Origin: Planotetraspora silvatica
GTDB taxonomy: Bacteria > Actinomycetota > Actinomycetes > Streptosporangiales > Streptosporangiaceae
Assembly: GCF_016863315.1 (NCBI RefSeq)
Contig: NZ_BOOQ01000007.1
Span: 150,237 to 214,236, forward strand
Length of the DNA stretch: 64,000 nt
Direction of reading: 5' to 3'
This document shows, piece after piece, positions 9,699-19,184 of this stretch. The notes beneath the pieces were generated by a model. It was given only the letters and a program-made list of their open reading frames with translations, made no database searches and was not told the origin of the DNA. Position 1 is the stretch's first letter. Every line of letters begins with the position of its first letter. The translations under genes were made by a program, and so were the position numbers.

Positions 9699-10772
9699 TC
9701 ATCCCCCGAGCACGAGCGGGCCGAGCCGGGCGCGGTGCCAGGCGGCGTCGCCGAACAGCTTGGCGGCGGAGTGGGCCCGCTTGAAATACAGGTGTGCCTC
9801 GTGCTCCCAGGTGAAGCCGATGCCGCCGTGCAGCTGGACGGTCTCGGCGGCCACCGCGGAGAAGGCCTCGGCGCAGTACGCCTGGGCCGTCGCCGCGCGC
9901 ACCGCCAGGTCGGGGGCGCCGGAGGCGAGTGCGTGGGCCGCGTCGTAGCTGACCGAACGGGCGGATTCGACCAGGACGTAGAGGTCGGCCAGCCGATGCC
10001 TGACCGCCTGGAAGGAGCCGATCGGCCGGCCGAACTGCTCCCTGGTCTTCACGTGATCCAGCGTCATCTCCAGGCAGCGCTCGCCGCCGCCGAGTTGCTC
10101 GGCGCTGATGGCGGTGGCGGCGACCGCGAGGAGCCGTTCGAGCACGCGGTGCCCGTCGGCTCCGATCAGCCTCACAGGGGCCGCGTCGAAGGTCACGCGG
10201 GCCTGGGGCCTCGTCAGGTCGAGCGTGGCCAGCGGCTCGACGCGCACAGCCGGAGTGGAAGGCTCCGCGAGGTAGACGGCCAGACCGCCGTCCCGCGTTC
10301 TGGCGGGCACGACGAACAGGTCCGCGCGCGCGCCGTCGAGCACGTGCTCCTTCACCCCCGTCAGCCTGCCGTCCTCCACGTGGGCCCGGATCGCGGCCGG
10401 GTCCCATGTCCCGTTCTCCGCCCAGGCCACCGCCGCGACACGGCTGCCGTCGGCCAGGCCGGGCAGCGGTTCCGCGGCTCCGCACACGAGCAGCGCCTCG
10501 GTGGCGAGGACCGCCGAGCCGAGGTAGGGCACCGGAGTGAGAGTGCGGCCCAGCTCCTCGCACACCACGTGGGTCTCCAGCGCCGTGCCGCCCGCCCCTC
10601 CGCAGGCCTCGGGCACGGCGAGCCCGAAGGCGCCCACCTGCTCCGCGAGCAGCCGCCACACGGTCTCGTCGTAACCGGGATCCGCGTCGGGCGCGGGCCG
10701 GGCCGGCGGGTTGCGCTCGAGGAGGGCGCGCACGGTGCGGCGCAGCTCCTCCTGCTCGGCTGTCGTGATCAC
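9699..10772 (-). CDS. Acyl-CoA dehydrogenase, smaller-subunit type (FadE18-like)
   Basis: This 357-residue acyl-CoA dehydrogenase has REQFGRPIGSFQAVRHRLAD and the C-terminal HGGIGFTWEHEAHLYFKRA. The WEHE glutamate is at the position of the catalytic base in the heteromeric steroid FadE enzymes. Its divergent partner at 10840 lacks a base at its own C-terminal site, so the two probably form an alpha2beta2 enzyme like Rv1933c/Rv1934c (FadE18/FadE17). A KstR2-type operator lies in the shared promoter region. This points to beta-oxidation of a ring C/D or side-chain CoA thioester (inference). Confidence 0.85.
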   Translation of the reverse strand: MITTAEQEELRRTVRALLERNPPARPAPDADPGYDETVWRLLAEQVGAFGLAVPEACGGAGGTALETHVVCEELGRTLTPVPYLGSAVLATEALLVCGAAEPLPGLADGSRVAAVAWAENGTWDPAAIRAHVEDGRLTGVKEHVLDGARADLFVVPARTRDGGLAVYLAEPSTPAVRVEPLATLDLTRPQARVTFDAAPVRLIGADGHRVLERLLAVAATAISAEQLGGGERCLEMTLDHVKTREQFGRPIGSFQAVRHRLADLYVLVESARSVSYDAAHALASGAPDLAVRAATAQAYCAEAFSAVAAETVQLHGGIGFTWEHEAHLYFKRAHSAAKLFGDAAWHRARLGPLVLGG

Positions 10773-10811
10773 GGCGGCCCCAAGAGTCCGGCGGCGATGC
10801 TCTATTTATGC

Positions 10812-10829
10812 CTAACAACTGTTTGGTAG
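10812..10829. promoter_or_regulatory. KstR2-type operator between divergent FadE genes
   Basis: The 18-bp site CTAACAACTGTTTGGTAG fits CTA-n-CAA-n4-TTG-n-TAG and contains the core AnCAAnnnnTTGnT. The published KstR2 consensus is AnCAAGnnCTTGnT. The site ends 10 bp before the plus-strand FadE start. It is nearly identical to the site at 46422-46439. Confidence 0.65.
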
Positions 10830-10839
10830 ATTATCAGTC

Positions 10840-12003
10840 GTGAGCGGCGGCGAGGCGTTCAGGCGCGAGATCAGAGCCTGGCTCGAGGACGGTCTGACGG
10901 GCGAGTTCGCGGGTGCGCGCGGGCTCGGCGGGCCGGGCCGCGAGCACGAGGCGTTCGACGTCCGCCTCGCCTGGGAGCGCCACATGGCCGCCGCCGGCTG
11001 GACGTGCCTCGGCTGGCCCGAGCGGTACGGCGGGCGCGACGCGACCATCGGAGAGCAGGTCGTCTTCCACGAGGAGTACGCACTCGCGCGGGCTCCCGCC
11101 CGGGTGAACCACATCGGCGAGAACCTGCTCGGCCCGACGATCATCGCGTTCGGGACGGATGAGCAGCGCCGGCGTTTCCTGCCGCCGATCGTGGCCGTCG
11201 AGGAGCTGTGGTGCCAGGGCTACTCCGAACCCGGCGCCGGCTCCGACCTGGCGAACGTGCAGACCCGCGCGGAGCTCGACGGCGGGCGGTGGCGGATCAG
11301 CGGCCAGAAGGTGTGGACGTCCCTCGCGATGGAGGCCGACTGGTGCTTCGTCCTGTGCCGGACGGAGCCCGGATCCACCCGCCACCGCGGGCTGTCCTAC
11401 CTGCTGGTGCCGATGCGGCAGGACGGCGTCGAGGTCAGGCCGATCGTCCAGATGACCGGGACGAGCGAGTTCAACGAGGTCTTCTTCGACGAAGCCGTGA
11501 CCGACGGGGCGAACATCGTGGGCGCACCCGGCGACGGCTGGCGGATCGCCATGGCCACCCTCGGCTTCGAGCGCGGGGTGGCGACCCTTGGTCGGCAGGT
11601 GGGCTTCCGCGGGGAGCTCGAGAGCGTCATCGAGCTGGCCCGCGAGACCGGGGCCGTCGCCGACCCGCTGCTGCGCGACCGGCTCGTCCGCTCCTGGATC
11701 GGCCTGGAGGTCATGCGGCTCAACGCGGTCCGCACCATGGCGGGCGTCACGGCGGGCGCGCCGGGGCCCGAGTCGTCCATCTCCAAGCTCGTGTGGGGCA
11801 CCTGGCACCGGGAGCTGGGCGAGCTGGCCATGGACGTGCTCGGGGCGGCCGGCATGGTCGCCGACGGCCGGCCGTACGAACTGAGCGACGTGCAGCGGCT
11901 CTATCTGTTCTCCCGCGCCGACACCATCTACGCCGGCTCGAACGAGATCCAGCGCGACATCATCGCCGAGCGTGTGCTCGGCCTGCCCCGGGAGGCGCGG
12001 TGA
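10840..12003 (+). CDS. Acyl-CoA dehydrogenase, larger-subunit type (FadE17-like)
   Basis: This 387-residue flavoprotein has the usual three-part ACAD fold, with YSEPGAGSDLA in the middle domain and the C-terminal IYAGSNEIQRDIIAERVLGL. In classical enzymes the catalytic glutamate sits in YEG; here it is YAG, so this subunit probably lacks the base. The divergent 357-residue partner carries a glutamate instead. The start is GTG, 10 bp from a KstR2-type operator. Best comparison is FadE17 (Rv1934c). The exact steroid-CoA substrate is not known. Confidence 0.86.
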   Translation: MSGGEAFRREIRAWLEDGLTGEFAGARGLGGPGREHEAFDVRLAWERHMAAAGWTCLGWPERYGGRDATIGEQVVFHEEYALARAPARVNHIGENLLGPTIIAFGTDEQRRRFLPPIVAVEELWCQGYSEPGAGSDLANVQTRAELDGGRWRISGQKVWTSLAMEADWCFVLCRTEPGSTRHRGLSYLLVPMRQDGVEVRPIVQMTGTSEFNEVFFDEAVTDGANIVGAPGDGWRIAMATLGFERGVATLGRQVGFRGELESVIELARETGAVADPLLRDRLVRSWIGLEVMRLNAVRTMAGVTAGAPGPESSISKLVWGTWHRELGELAMDVLGAAGMVADGRPYELSDVQRLYLFSRADTIYAGSNEIQRDIIAERVLGLPREAR

Positions 12004-12079
12004 ACCCGCGCCCCTTCCCTCGGGCCCACGCCGTTGCTAGATTCCACGGCAAGAATTCATTTCAGTTTCGGGAGGTTCG

Positions 12080-12970
12080 ATGACCGCCCTCAGCGCCGAG
12101 CCCGAACCGACGACGCCCGCACGGCGGGAGCTGCCGCTCTCGATGGTCGAGCGGATGACACTGATCATGGATGCCTTCGGCGGCCGCTCCACCCGTCTCA
12201 CCCTGGAGGACGTGGCCCGATCCACCCACCTCCCGCGCTCGACCGCGCACCGGATCCTCGACCAGCTCGTACGGCTGGACTGGCTCGACCACACGTCCTT
12301 CGGATACAGCCTGGGGCGGCGGGCGCTCGGGCTGGGCGGCAGGAACGGAAGCCACGGCGAGATCCGCGAGGCGGCCGCGCCGCTGCTGCACAACCTCCAG
12401 ATCAAGACCGGGATGGTCGTCCACCTGGCGGTCCTCGACGGGTCGGACGTCTTCTACCTGGACAAGGTCGGCGGGCGGTTCGCCCTGTCCGTGCCCTCCC
12501 GCGTCGGAGGCCGGGCCCCCGCGCACTCCACGGCGCTGGGCAAGGCGATCCTCGCCTGGCTGGAGCCGGAGCAGGTCGAGGCGCTGGTCGGCCGCTCCAT
12601 CAGCCGGCTGACCAGCCGCACGATCGGCGACATCGGCACCCTGCACCAGGAGCTCAACCGGATCCGGCAGCGCCGGGGCCTGGCCTTCGAGCGGGGGGAG
12701 TGCTTCCCGAACATCGCCTGCGTCGCGGCGGCGATCCGCGGGCATGAGGGGCCGGTGGCGAGCATCTCCCTGGTGGGCGACGCGCGCATGCCGCTGGAGA
12801 AGGTCGCCCCTCTCGTGGTGGACGCCGCGCGGCAGGCCTCGCTGGCCTTCTTCCCCGATCTCGACTCGCCGCGGCGATCCCGCCGGGCCAGGAGCGCGCC
12901 GGACCGGACGTGGTCCTCCGAGAGCATGAACCGGTTCCTCACCGTCGGCCAGGACGGCGACTGGCTCTGA
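12080..12970 (+). CDS. IclR-family regulator near hsa genes
   Basis: The start ATG at 12080 is preceded by GGGAGG. The 296-residue protein has an N-terminal winged HTH (LEDVARSTHLPRSTAHRILDQL, about 41-62) and an IclR effector domain to about residue 262, followed by a basic tail. It lies next to HsaB and opposite HsaD. It is a good candidate for the protein that binds the 15-bp odd palindrome TCCCRSTCASCGGGA found upstream of many genes from 13.6 to 37.3 kb, because IclR operators are typically odd-length palindromes. That link is inference. None of these sites lies upstream of its own gene. Confidence 0.9.
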   Translation: MTALSAEPEPTTPARRELPLSMVERMTLIMDAFGGRSTRLTLEDVARSTHLPRSTAHRILDQLVRLDWLDHTSFGYSLGRRALGLGGRNGSHGEIREAAAPLLHNLQIKTGMVVHLAVLDGSDVFYLDKVGGRFALSVPSRVGGRAPAHSTALGKAILAWLEPEQVEALVGRSISRLTSRTIGDIGTLHQELNRIRQRRGLAFERGECFPNIACVAAAIRGHEGPVASISLVGDARMPLEKVAPLVVDAARQASLAFFPDLDSPRRSRRARSAPDRTWSSESMNRFLTVGQDGDWL

Positions 12971-12988
12971 TCCTCCACGGCTGCGGGG

Positions 12989-13564
12989 CTACCCCCAGTG
13001 GTCACCCCAGCCCCAGAGGTTGGCGAGCGCGGGCTGCCCGGGGGGCTCGTGGCCGTCGACGCCGAACCGGCCGCGGAAGAAGAGCATCGGGCGTTGCTCG
13101 GTGATCTGTTCCAGCTCCAGAACCCGGCCGATCACCACGTCGTGGTCTCCCGCGACGTGCACGTCGTGCACCTCGGCGTGGATCCGGAGCAGCACGTCGG
13201 GCAGTGCGGGGGTGCCCCACCGGGACGCCTGCCAGCCGAGCCCGTCGAACTTCTTTCCCTTGCTGGAGCCGAACCGGCCGCAGATGTCGACCTGCTCCTC
13301 GCCCAGGACGTTGACGCAGAAGCGTCCCGAGTTCCTGATCCTCGGCCAGGTGCGGCCGTTGTGATCGGCGCAGAAGAGGATCAGCGGCGGCTCGAGGGAG
13401 ACCGAGGCGAACGACTGGCACGCGAAGCCGACCGGCCCGCCTTCGTCGATGCCGGTGACGATCGTCACGCCGCTCGCGAACATTCCCATCGCGCGGCGGA
13501 ACTCCGCGGGCGTGGGCGGAGCCACGCCGACAGGGTCTGTCGTCAGGGCGGGCTCAGCTGTCAT
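12989..13564 (-). CDS. hsaB: Flavin reductase component HsaB
   Basis: ATG at 13564 with GAGGTG upstream gives 191 residues, close to known HsaB; a longer form from 13615 would add 17 arginine-rich residues. The family reduces FMN or FAD with NAD(P)H and passes it to the oxygenase HsaA, which hydroxylates 3-HSA to 3,4-DHSA. The split-barrel signature is seen in SFASVSLEPPLILFCAD and GRFCVNVL. It is the only such reductase in the window, yet two HsaA-like oxygenases are present. It is transcribed away from HsaD, with a TCCC-type operator at 13655 in the shared region. Confidence 0.88.
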   Translation of the reverse strand: MTAEPALTTDPVGVAPPTPAEFRRAMGMFASGVTIVTGIDEGGPVGFACQSFASVSLEPPLILFCADHNGRTWPRIRNSGRFCVNVLGEEQVDICGRFGSSKGKKFDGLGWQASRWGTPALPDVLLRIHAEVHDVHVAGDHDVVIGRVLELEQITEQRPMLFFRGRFGVDGHEPPGQPALANLWGWGDHWG

Positions 13565-13654
13565 GCGGTCACCTCGAGTTCGGCGTCTCAGCCGCCGCGT
13601 CGCGGCGTCTGACAAACGACGTTAAGCCCCGGCCTGTTCCCGGCCGACGGCGGA

Positions 13655-13669
13655 TCCCGTTGAGTGGAC
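13655..13669. promoter_or_regulatory. TCCC-type 15-bp operator, hsaB/hsaD
   Basis: Plus strand TCCCGTTGAGTGGAC; its reverse complement fits TCCCRSTCASCGGGA with three mismatches. It lies in the 234-bp divergent region between HsaB and the HsaD-KstD-KshB genes. A GATGATCATC palindrome is also present near 13726. Confidence 0.5.
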
Positions 13670-13798
13670 GCGGCCCGCGCGGCCCGACGCCGCCGGCGGC
13701 GGGCCCCGGGGGTCTCGCTCATCGGGATGATCATCACGACGGGCCGGTGACGTCGATTACCGTCCCCGAGGAGCCGACACTCCTACGACTGGGGCGAT

Positions 13799-14668
13799 AT
13801 GACCACGGAGCTGACCTACGAGTCGACGGCGCGTGAGCTCGCGACCGACCAGGGAGTGCTGCGTTATCACGAGGCCGGCGAGGGCCCGCCGCTGCTGCTT
13901 CTGCACGGTTCGGGTCCCGGGGTCACCGGCTGGCGGAACTTCCGCGGCAACCTGCCCGTGTTCGCCGACCACTTCCGCTGCCTGGTCCTCGAGTTCCCCG
14001 GGTTCGGAGTCAGCGAGCCGACCGGCGAGCACCCCATGGTGGCGGCCAACGGCGCGGTGATCCGCTTCCTCGACGGGCTCGGGCTCCAGCAGGTCGACGT
14101 GATCGGCAACTCCATGGGCGGCGTCATCGCCGCCCAGTTGGCGATCGCCCACCCCGACCGCGTGCGCAGGCTGGTCACCATCGGCGGCATCGGCAGGAAC
14201 CTGTTCAGCCCCGGCCCGGGTGAAGGCATCAACCTCCTCATGGAGTTCACCGAGGAGCCCACCAGGGAGGCGCTCGTCCGGTGGCTCAACTCCATGGTGT
14301 ACGACCCGGCGCTCGTCACCGAGGAGCTGATCGAGGAGCGCTGGGCTCAGGCCACCGACCCGGCCACGCTGGCCGGTGCGCGCCGCATGTACGGCAGGGC
14401 CGCGTCGGCGGCTCGTACGGCCGCGTTCGCCCGCTCGGACGCTCCGCCGTACTGGGCGATGCTGCACAGGCTGAAGGCCAAGACATTGATCACGTGGGGC
14501 CGTGACGACCGGGTGAGCCCGGTCGACATGGCGATCCTGCCGATGCGCACGATCCCCGACGCCGAGTTGCACATCTTCCCCGACTGCGGTCACTGGGTGA
14601 TGATCGAGCAGAAGGCCGCCTGGGAGAGCGTCGTGCTCGGCTTCCTGACGAGGAAGGACGCCCAGTGA
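13799..14668 (+). CDS. hsaD: 4,9-DSHA hydrolase HsaD
   Basis: The 289-residue alpha/beta hydrolase has the oxyanion motif HGSGPG (36-41), nucleophile Ser105 in GNSMGG, Asp236 or Asp237 in GRDDRV and His265 in CGHW. This matches the meta-cleavage-product hydrolases. HsaD cleaves 4,9-DSHA to DOHNAA (the HIP precursor) and 2-hydroxyhexa-2,4-dienoate, the step after HsaC. The last 4 bp overlap the KstD start (GTGA), so the two are translationally coupled. Confidence 0.9.
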   Translation: MTTELTYESTARELATDQGVLRYHEAGEGPPLLLLHGSGPGVTGWRNFRGNLPVFADHFRCLVLEFPGFGVSEPTGEHPMVAANGAVIRFLDGLGLQQVDVIGNSMGGVIAAQLAIAHPDRVRRLVTIGGIGRNLFSPGPGEGINLLMEFTEEPTREALVRWLNSMVYDPALVTEELIEERWAQATDPATLAGARRMYGRAASAARTAAFARSDAPPYWAMLHRLKAKTLITWGRDDRVSPVDMAILPMRTIPDAELHIFPDCGHWVMIEQKAAWESVVLGFLTRKDAQ

Positions 14669-16338
14669 GCGAGTGGGACCACGAATTCGATCTCGTCATC
14701 GTCGGCAGCGGCGCGGGCGGCATGGCCGCCGCGCTGACCGCGCAGGACAGCGGCCTGTCCGTCGTCGTGGTCGAGAAGGGCGGGAAGTACGGCGGCAGCA
14801 CGGGGATCTCCGGCGGCGGCATCTGGATTCCCAACAACCCCACCCTGCGGGCGAGGGGCCATGACGACAGCCGTGAGTCGATCCGCCGTTATCTCGACCT
14901 GCTGACCGAGGGCCGGGTGCCGGCCGCACGGCTCGACGCGTTCGTGGACAACGGACCCGCCGCGATGACGTTGCTCGGCAGGAGCAGGTGGATGCGGTTC
15001 TTCTGGGTGAAGGGCTACGCCGACTACCACCCGGAGCTGGAGGGCGGGCGCCCGCGGGGCCGCTCGATCGAGGCCCTGCCGTTCGACACCCGCAAGCTCG
15101 GCGACGACGAGAAACACCAGCGTCCCAACGGCATGAAGGGCCCGCTGGGCCTGTGGATCACCGCCAAGGACTACCACGACCTGGCCATGGTCAAGCGGAC
15201 CTGGCGCGGCCGCTGGGCCTCGGTGATCGCGGCCTGGCGGGTCTCGTCCAACGTCGTCCGCCGCCGGCACATGGCCACCGGCGGGCGCGCGCTCGTCGCC
15301 CGGCTGCGGATGGCGCTCAAGGACGCGGGCGTCCCGCTCTGGCTCAAGACGCCCATGGCGGATCTCGTCACCGGCGACGACGGCGCCGTCACCGGCATCG
15401 TCGCCCGGCGCGACGGCGGGACCGTCAGGATCCGCGGCAGGTACGGCGTGCTGCTGGCGACGGGCGGCTTCGACCACAACCCGGAGTTGCGCGCGAAACA
15501 CCTGCCCGAGGGCGCGAAGGCCGACTTCGGCATGGGAGCCAGGGAGAACACCGGCGACGGCATCCTGGCCGGCGAGCGCCTCGGCGCCGCCCTCGACCTG
15601 ATGGACGACGCCTGGTGGATGCCGTCCGTTCGGCATCCCGCCGGAGCGACCATCCCGCTGGTGTCCGAGCGGTGCATCCCGCCGTCGATCATCGTGTCGT
15701 CGGAGGGCAGGCGGTTCACCAACGAGTCCTCGCCGTACGTGAACTTCGTGCACGACCAATTGGCGGGTGGGCACGTCCCGGCGTGGTTCGTGATGGACGC
15801 CAAGGCGAGGGGCCGCTATCCGTTCGCGCAGATCCTCCCGGGAGCGCCGATCCCGAAGGAGTTCTACGAGAAGGGGGTGGCGTTCGAGGCCGCCACCATC
15901 GGCGAACTGGCGGGCAAGATCGGTGTTCCGGCCGATGCTCTGGCCGGCTCCGTGGAGCGGTTCAACCGGTTCGCCGAGGCGGGCAAGGACGAGGATTTCG
16001 GCCGTGGCGACAGCGCGTACGACCGGTATTACGGCGATCCGACGTTGAAGAATCCGAACCTCGATGTGATCGACCGCGCGCCGTTCCACGCGTTCCGGAT
16101 CGAGGTCGGGGATCTCGGCACGAAGGGCGGGCTGGTCTGCGACGAGCACAGCCGGGTGCTGCGGCCGGACGAGTCGGTGATCGAAGGGCTCTATGCCACG
16201 GGCAACACCTCGGCCTCGGTGATGGGCAACGAATACGCCGGTCCGGGGGCCACGATCGGCCCCTCGATCGTCTTCGGATACATCGCCGCACGGCACGCGG
16301 CGGCCCGCGCCCGGTCGAGCGGGCACGCGGTCCGGTAG
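14665..16338 (+). CDS. kstD: 3-ketosteroid delta1-dehydrogenase KstD
   Basis: This 557-residue flavoprotein has an N-terminal FAD motif GSGAGG (14-19). YADYHPE (Tyr118 region), SSPYVNFVHD and C-terminal YAGPGATIGP (524-533) match the catalytic tyrosines and the Tyr-x3-Gly pair known from Rhodococcus KstD1. The enzyme introduces the C1-C2 double bond of 3-ketosteroids. Together with KshAB it causes ring-B opening. It is coupled to HsaD, and KshB starts at the base after its stop codon. Confidence 0.93.
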   Translation: MSEWDHEFDLVIVGSGAGGMAAALTAQDSGLSVVVVEKGGKYGGSTGISGGGIWIPNNPTLRARGHDDSRESIRRYLDLLTEGRVPAARLDAFVDNGPAAMTLLGRSRWMRFFWVKGYADYHPELEGGRPRGRSIEALPFDTRKLGDDEKHQRPNGMKGPLGLWITAKDYHDLAMVKRTWRGRWASVIAAWRVSSNVVRRRHMATGGRALVARLRMALKDAGVPLWLKTPMADLVTGDDGAVTGIVARRDGGTVRIRGRYGVLLATGGFDHNPELRAKHLPEGAKADFGMGARENTGDGILAGERLGAALDLMDDAWWMPSVRHPAGATIPLVSERCIPPSIIVSSEGRRFTNESSPYVNFVHDQLAGGHVPAWFVMDAKARGRYPFAQILPGAPIPKEFYEKGVAFEAATIGELAGKIGVPADALAGSVERFNRFAEAGKDEDFGRGDSAYDRYYGDPTLKNPNLDVIDRAPFHAFRIEVGDLGTKGGLVCDEHSRVLRPDESVIEGLYATGNTSASVMGNEYAGPGATIGPSIVFGYIAARHAAARARSSGHAVR

Positions 16339-17358
16339 ATGACGCAGCAGGGACCGCTCATGGTGCGGGTCGTCGAGGTCATCCGCGAGACCTCCGACGC
16401 CCACTCGCTCGTTCTCGAGCCCGCCGACGGCGACCACTCCCGGCTGGGCTACCGGCCCGGCCAGTTCCTCACCGTCCGGGTGCCCACCACGCGCCCGGAG
16501 GGCGCCGCGCGCTGCTACTCCCTCAGCAGTTCGCCGGTGTGCGACGACAAGCTCAAGGTGACCGTGAAGCGCACCCGGGGCGGCTACGGGTCCAACTGGA
16601 TCTGCGACAACGTCACCGAGGGCGACCTGCTCGAGATCCTGCGCCCGTCGGGCACGTTCACCCCCGCCTCGCTCGACGACGACCTGCTCCTGCTCGCGGG
16701 CGGCAGCGGCATCACTCCGGTCATGTCGATCCTCAAGTCGTGCCTGCGCGCCGGCACCGCGGCGGTCACCCTCGTCTACGCCAACCGGGACGAGAAATCG
16801 GTGATCTTCCGGGACGAGCTCGTCGCGCTCACCGCCGAGTACGGCGAGCGGCTGACCGTCGTCCACTGGCTGGAGTCGGTGCAGGGCCTGCCCTCCGCGG
16901 CGGGTCTCGCCGCCCTGGTCCGGCCGTACGCCGGGTGGGAGGCGTTCGTCTGCGGGCCGGGACCGTTCATGGACCTCGCCACGCGGATACTCGCCGGCGG
17001 GCGGATCCACGTGGAGCGCTTCGAGTCGCCGGCCACCGACCCGTTCGCCGGGTCGGAGGTCGTCATCGACGCGTCCGGCCCGGTCAGCACGGTGGAGGTC
17101 GAGCTGGACGGTGAGACGAGGACCCTGGCCTGGCCCGCGGGCAACAAGCTGCTCGACGTGCTCCTGGACGCCGGCATGGACGCGCCGTTCTCCTGCCGCG
17201 AGGGGTCCTGCAGCGCGTGCGCCTGCGTGCTGATCGAGGGCGAGGTCACGCTGGAGCGCAACACCGTGCTCGACAGGCAGGACCTCGCCGACGGCCTGAT
17301 CCTGTCCTGCCAGGCGATCCCGGTCAGCGAGCGGCTCAAGGTCACCTACGACGGCTGA
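16339..17358 (+). CDS. kshB: 3-ketosteroid 9alpha-hydroxylase reductase KshB
   Basis: The protein has 339 residues with an FAD domain (RCYSLSSSP, from residue 58), an NAD(P) domain (GGSGITPVMS) and a C-terminal 2Fe-2S domain with Cys286, Cys291, Cys294 and Cys324. That order matches KshB and related Paa/Hmp-type reductases. It feeds electrons to the Rieske oxygenase KshA, which lies 9 kb away at 26.4 kb. Start codon follows the KstD stop directly, so the pair is probably co-translated. Confidence 0.9.
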   Translation: MTQQGPLMVRVVEVIRETSDAHSLVLEPADGDHSRLGYRPGQFLTVRVPTTRPEGAARCYSLSSSPVCDDKLKVTVKRTRGGYGSNWICDNVTEGDLLEILRPSGTFTPASLDDDLLLLAGGSGITPVMSILKSCLRAGTAAVTLVYANRDEKSVIFRDELVALTAEYGERLTVVHWLESVQGLPSAAGLAALVRPYAGWEAFVCGPGPFMDLATRILAGGRIHVERFESPATDPFAGSEVVIDASGPVSTVEVELDGETRTLAWPAGNKLLDVLLDAGMDAPFSCREGSCSACACVLIEGEVTLERNTVLDRQDLADGLILSCQAIPVSERLKVTYDG

Positions 17359-17381
17359 ACCCGTCCCGCGTTCCCGCCGGT

Positions 17382-17396
17382 TCCCACTGAGCGGGA
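17382..17396. promoter_or_regulatory. TCCC-type 15-bp operator, hsaEGF
   Basis: TCCCACTGAGCGGGA: only one position breaks perfect palindromic symmetry. It lies 69 bp upstream of the HsaE start. A wider repeat CCGCCGGT ... ACCGGCGG surrounds it. Confidence 0.65.
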
Positions 17397-17464
17397 AGCG
17401 CGCACCGGCGGGGAGCCGTGACTGGAACCGTGGAAATCCCGAGGGCCGATCGCAGGAGGACTGG

Positions 17465-18250
17465 ATGCTGGACGGGGCGCAGCGGGCGTCGGTGGCCGGA
17501 CGGCTGTGGACGGCGGAGCGGGACCGGGTGCCGATCGAGCCGCTGACCGGCACCTACCCGGGAATCGACGTGGTGGACGCCTACGAGATCCAGCTCATCA
17601 ACATCCGCCGCCGCCTCGCCGGCGGGGCCCGGGTCTACGGGCACAAGGTGGGGCTGTCCTCCCTGGTGATGCAGCGGATGATGGGCGTCGACGAGCCCGA
17701 CTACGGCCACCTGCTCGACACGATGGTGTTGTCGGAGGACGTTCCCGTCGAGGCCGGCAGGTACTGCCACCCCCGGATCGAGGTCGAGATCGGGTATGTG
17801 CTGGGGGCGAGCCTCCCGGGCGAGGGATGCACGGAGGAGGACGTGCTCGCCGCCACCGAGTACGTCGTGCCGAGCCTCGAGCTGATCGATAGCCGCGTCA
17901 AGGACTGGCGCATCGGACTGGCCGACACCATCGCCGACAACGCGTCCTCGGCCGGCGTGCTGCTCGGCGCCGCCAGAGTGAGCCCGGCCGGCCTGGACCC
18001 CGCGGACGTCGAGGCCGTGCTCTACCAGGACGGCACGGAGATCACCCGGGGCAACACCAGCGCCGTCCTCGGGAACCCCACCACCGCCGTGGCCTGGCTG
18101 GCCAGGAAGGTGGCCGCCTTCGGGGTCGAACTCGAGGCCGGGCACGTCATCCTCCCCGGCTCCTGCACCAGGGCCGTCGACGTGCGCCCCGGCGACGTCT
18201 TCCGCGCCGAGTTCGCCGGGCTCGGGTCCGTGACCGCTCGATTCGAATGA
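17465..18250 (+). CDS. hsaE: 2-hydroxyhexa-2,4-dienoate hydratase HsaE
   Basis: GGAGGA precedes the ATG. The 261-residue protein belongs to the MhpD/HpcG hydratase family, with GHKVGLSS and metal-ligand region [13 protein letters not shown]. It hydrates the C6 dienoate released by HsaD. HsaG and HsaF follow, the usual three-gene tail of meta-cleavage pathways. Confidence 0.92.
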   Translation: MLDGAQRASVAGRLWTAERDRVPIEPLTGTYPGIDVVDAYEIQLINIRRRLAGGARVYGHKVGLSSLVMQRMMGVDEPDYGHLLDTMVLSEDVPVEAGRYCHPRIEVEIGYVLGASLPGEGCTEEDVLAATEYVVPSLELIDSRVKDWRIGLADTIADNASSAGVLLGAARVSPAGLDPADVEAVLYQDGTEITRGNTSAVLGNPTTAVAWLARKVAAFGVELEAGHVILPGSCTRAVDVRPGDVFRAEFAGLGSVTARFE

Positions 18251-18263
18251 GGGTGAGACAGCA

Positions 18264-19166
18264 GTGACCAAGGCGACCGCCGCGATCGTCGGCTCGGGCA
18301 ACATCGGGACCGACCTGATGTACAAGCTGCTGCGCTCCGAGCTGATCGAGCCGCGCTGGATGATCGGCGTCGAGGCGGACAGCCCCGGGCTGAAACGGGC
18401 GGACTCCGCGGGCCTGATCGCCTCCGCCGAGGGCGTCGAGTGGCTGCTCGCCCAGGAGGAACGGCCCGACATCGTCTTCGAGGCGACCTCGGCGTACGTG
18501 CACAAGGCGAACGCGCCCAGGTACGAGGCCCTCGGCATCCGGGCCGTGGACCTGACGCCCGCCGCCGTCGGGCCCGCGGTGGTGCCCGCGGTCAACCTCG
18601 GCGCCCACCTCGACGCGCCGAACGTCAGCCTGATCACCTGCGGCGGGCAGGCGACGATCCCCGTCGTCCACGCGGTCTCGCGGGTCACCGAGGTGTCCTA
18701 CGCCGAGATCGTCGCCAGCGTCGCCTCCCCGTCGGCCGGCCCGGGGACCCGCGCCAACATCGACGAGTTCACCCGAACCACCGGCCGGGGCATCGAGACG
18801 ATCGGCGGCGCGGGGAGAGGCAAGGCGATCATCATCCTCAACCCGGCCGAGCCGCCGATGCTCATGCAGGACACCGTCTTCTGCGCGATCCCCGCCGACG
18901 CCGACAGGGACGCGATCGCCGCGTCGATCAGGGACGTCGTCGGGGCCGTGGCGTCGTACGTGCCCGGCTACCGGTTGCGCGCGGAGCCGCAGTTCGACGA
19001 CCCCACGCCCGTGAGCGGCGGCCTCGCCAGGGTCGCCGTGTTCCTCGAGGTCGAGGGCGCGGGGGACTTCCTGCCGCCCTACTCCGGCAACCTCGACATC
19101 ATGACCGCCGCCGCCACCAAGGTCGGCGAGGGACTCGCGCGGCGCGCCCTCTCCGAGCGCTCCTAG
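18264..19166 (+). CDS. hsaG: Acylating aldehyde dehydrogenase HsaG
   Basis: The 300-residue enzyme has an N-terminal NAD motif GSGNIGTD (10-17) and catalytic Cys126 in LITCGGQA, as in the DmpF/BphJ family. It converts the aldehyde made by HsaF (propanal in steroid catabolism) to the acyl-CoA. The family works as a channelled complex with the aldolase encoded 18 bp downstream. The start is GTG, 13 bp after HsaE. Confidence 0.93.
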   Translation: MTKATAAIVGSGNIGTDLMYKLLRSELIEPRWMIGVEADSPGLKRADSAGLIASAEGVEWLLAQEERPDIVFEATSAYVHKANAPRYEALGIRAVDLTPAAVGPAVVPAVNLGAHLDAPNVSLITCGGQATIPVVHAVSRVTEVSYAEIVASVASPSAGPGTRANIDEFTRTTGRGIETIGGAGRGKAIIILNPAEPPMLMQDTVFCAIPADADRDAIAASIRDVVGAVASYVPGYRLRAEPQFDDPTPVSGGLARVAVFLEVEGAGDFLPPYSGNLDIMTAAATKVGEGLARRALSERS

Positions 19167-19184
19167 CCCACCGGGAGATCATCC

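Noticed and set aside
13605..13625. AACGACGTT as a classical KstR operator
   Set aside because: The spacer is three bases instead of two and the flanks do not fit TnnAACnnGTTnnA.
14590..17553. Minus-strand open frame of about 987 codons opposite KstD and KshB
   Set aside because: Arg/Pro/Gly/Asp-rich composition without domains; KstD and KshB on the plus strand have clear motifs.
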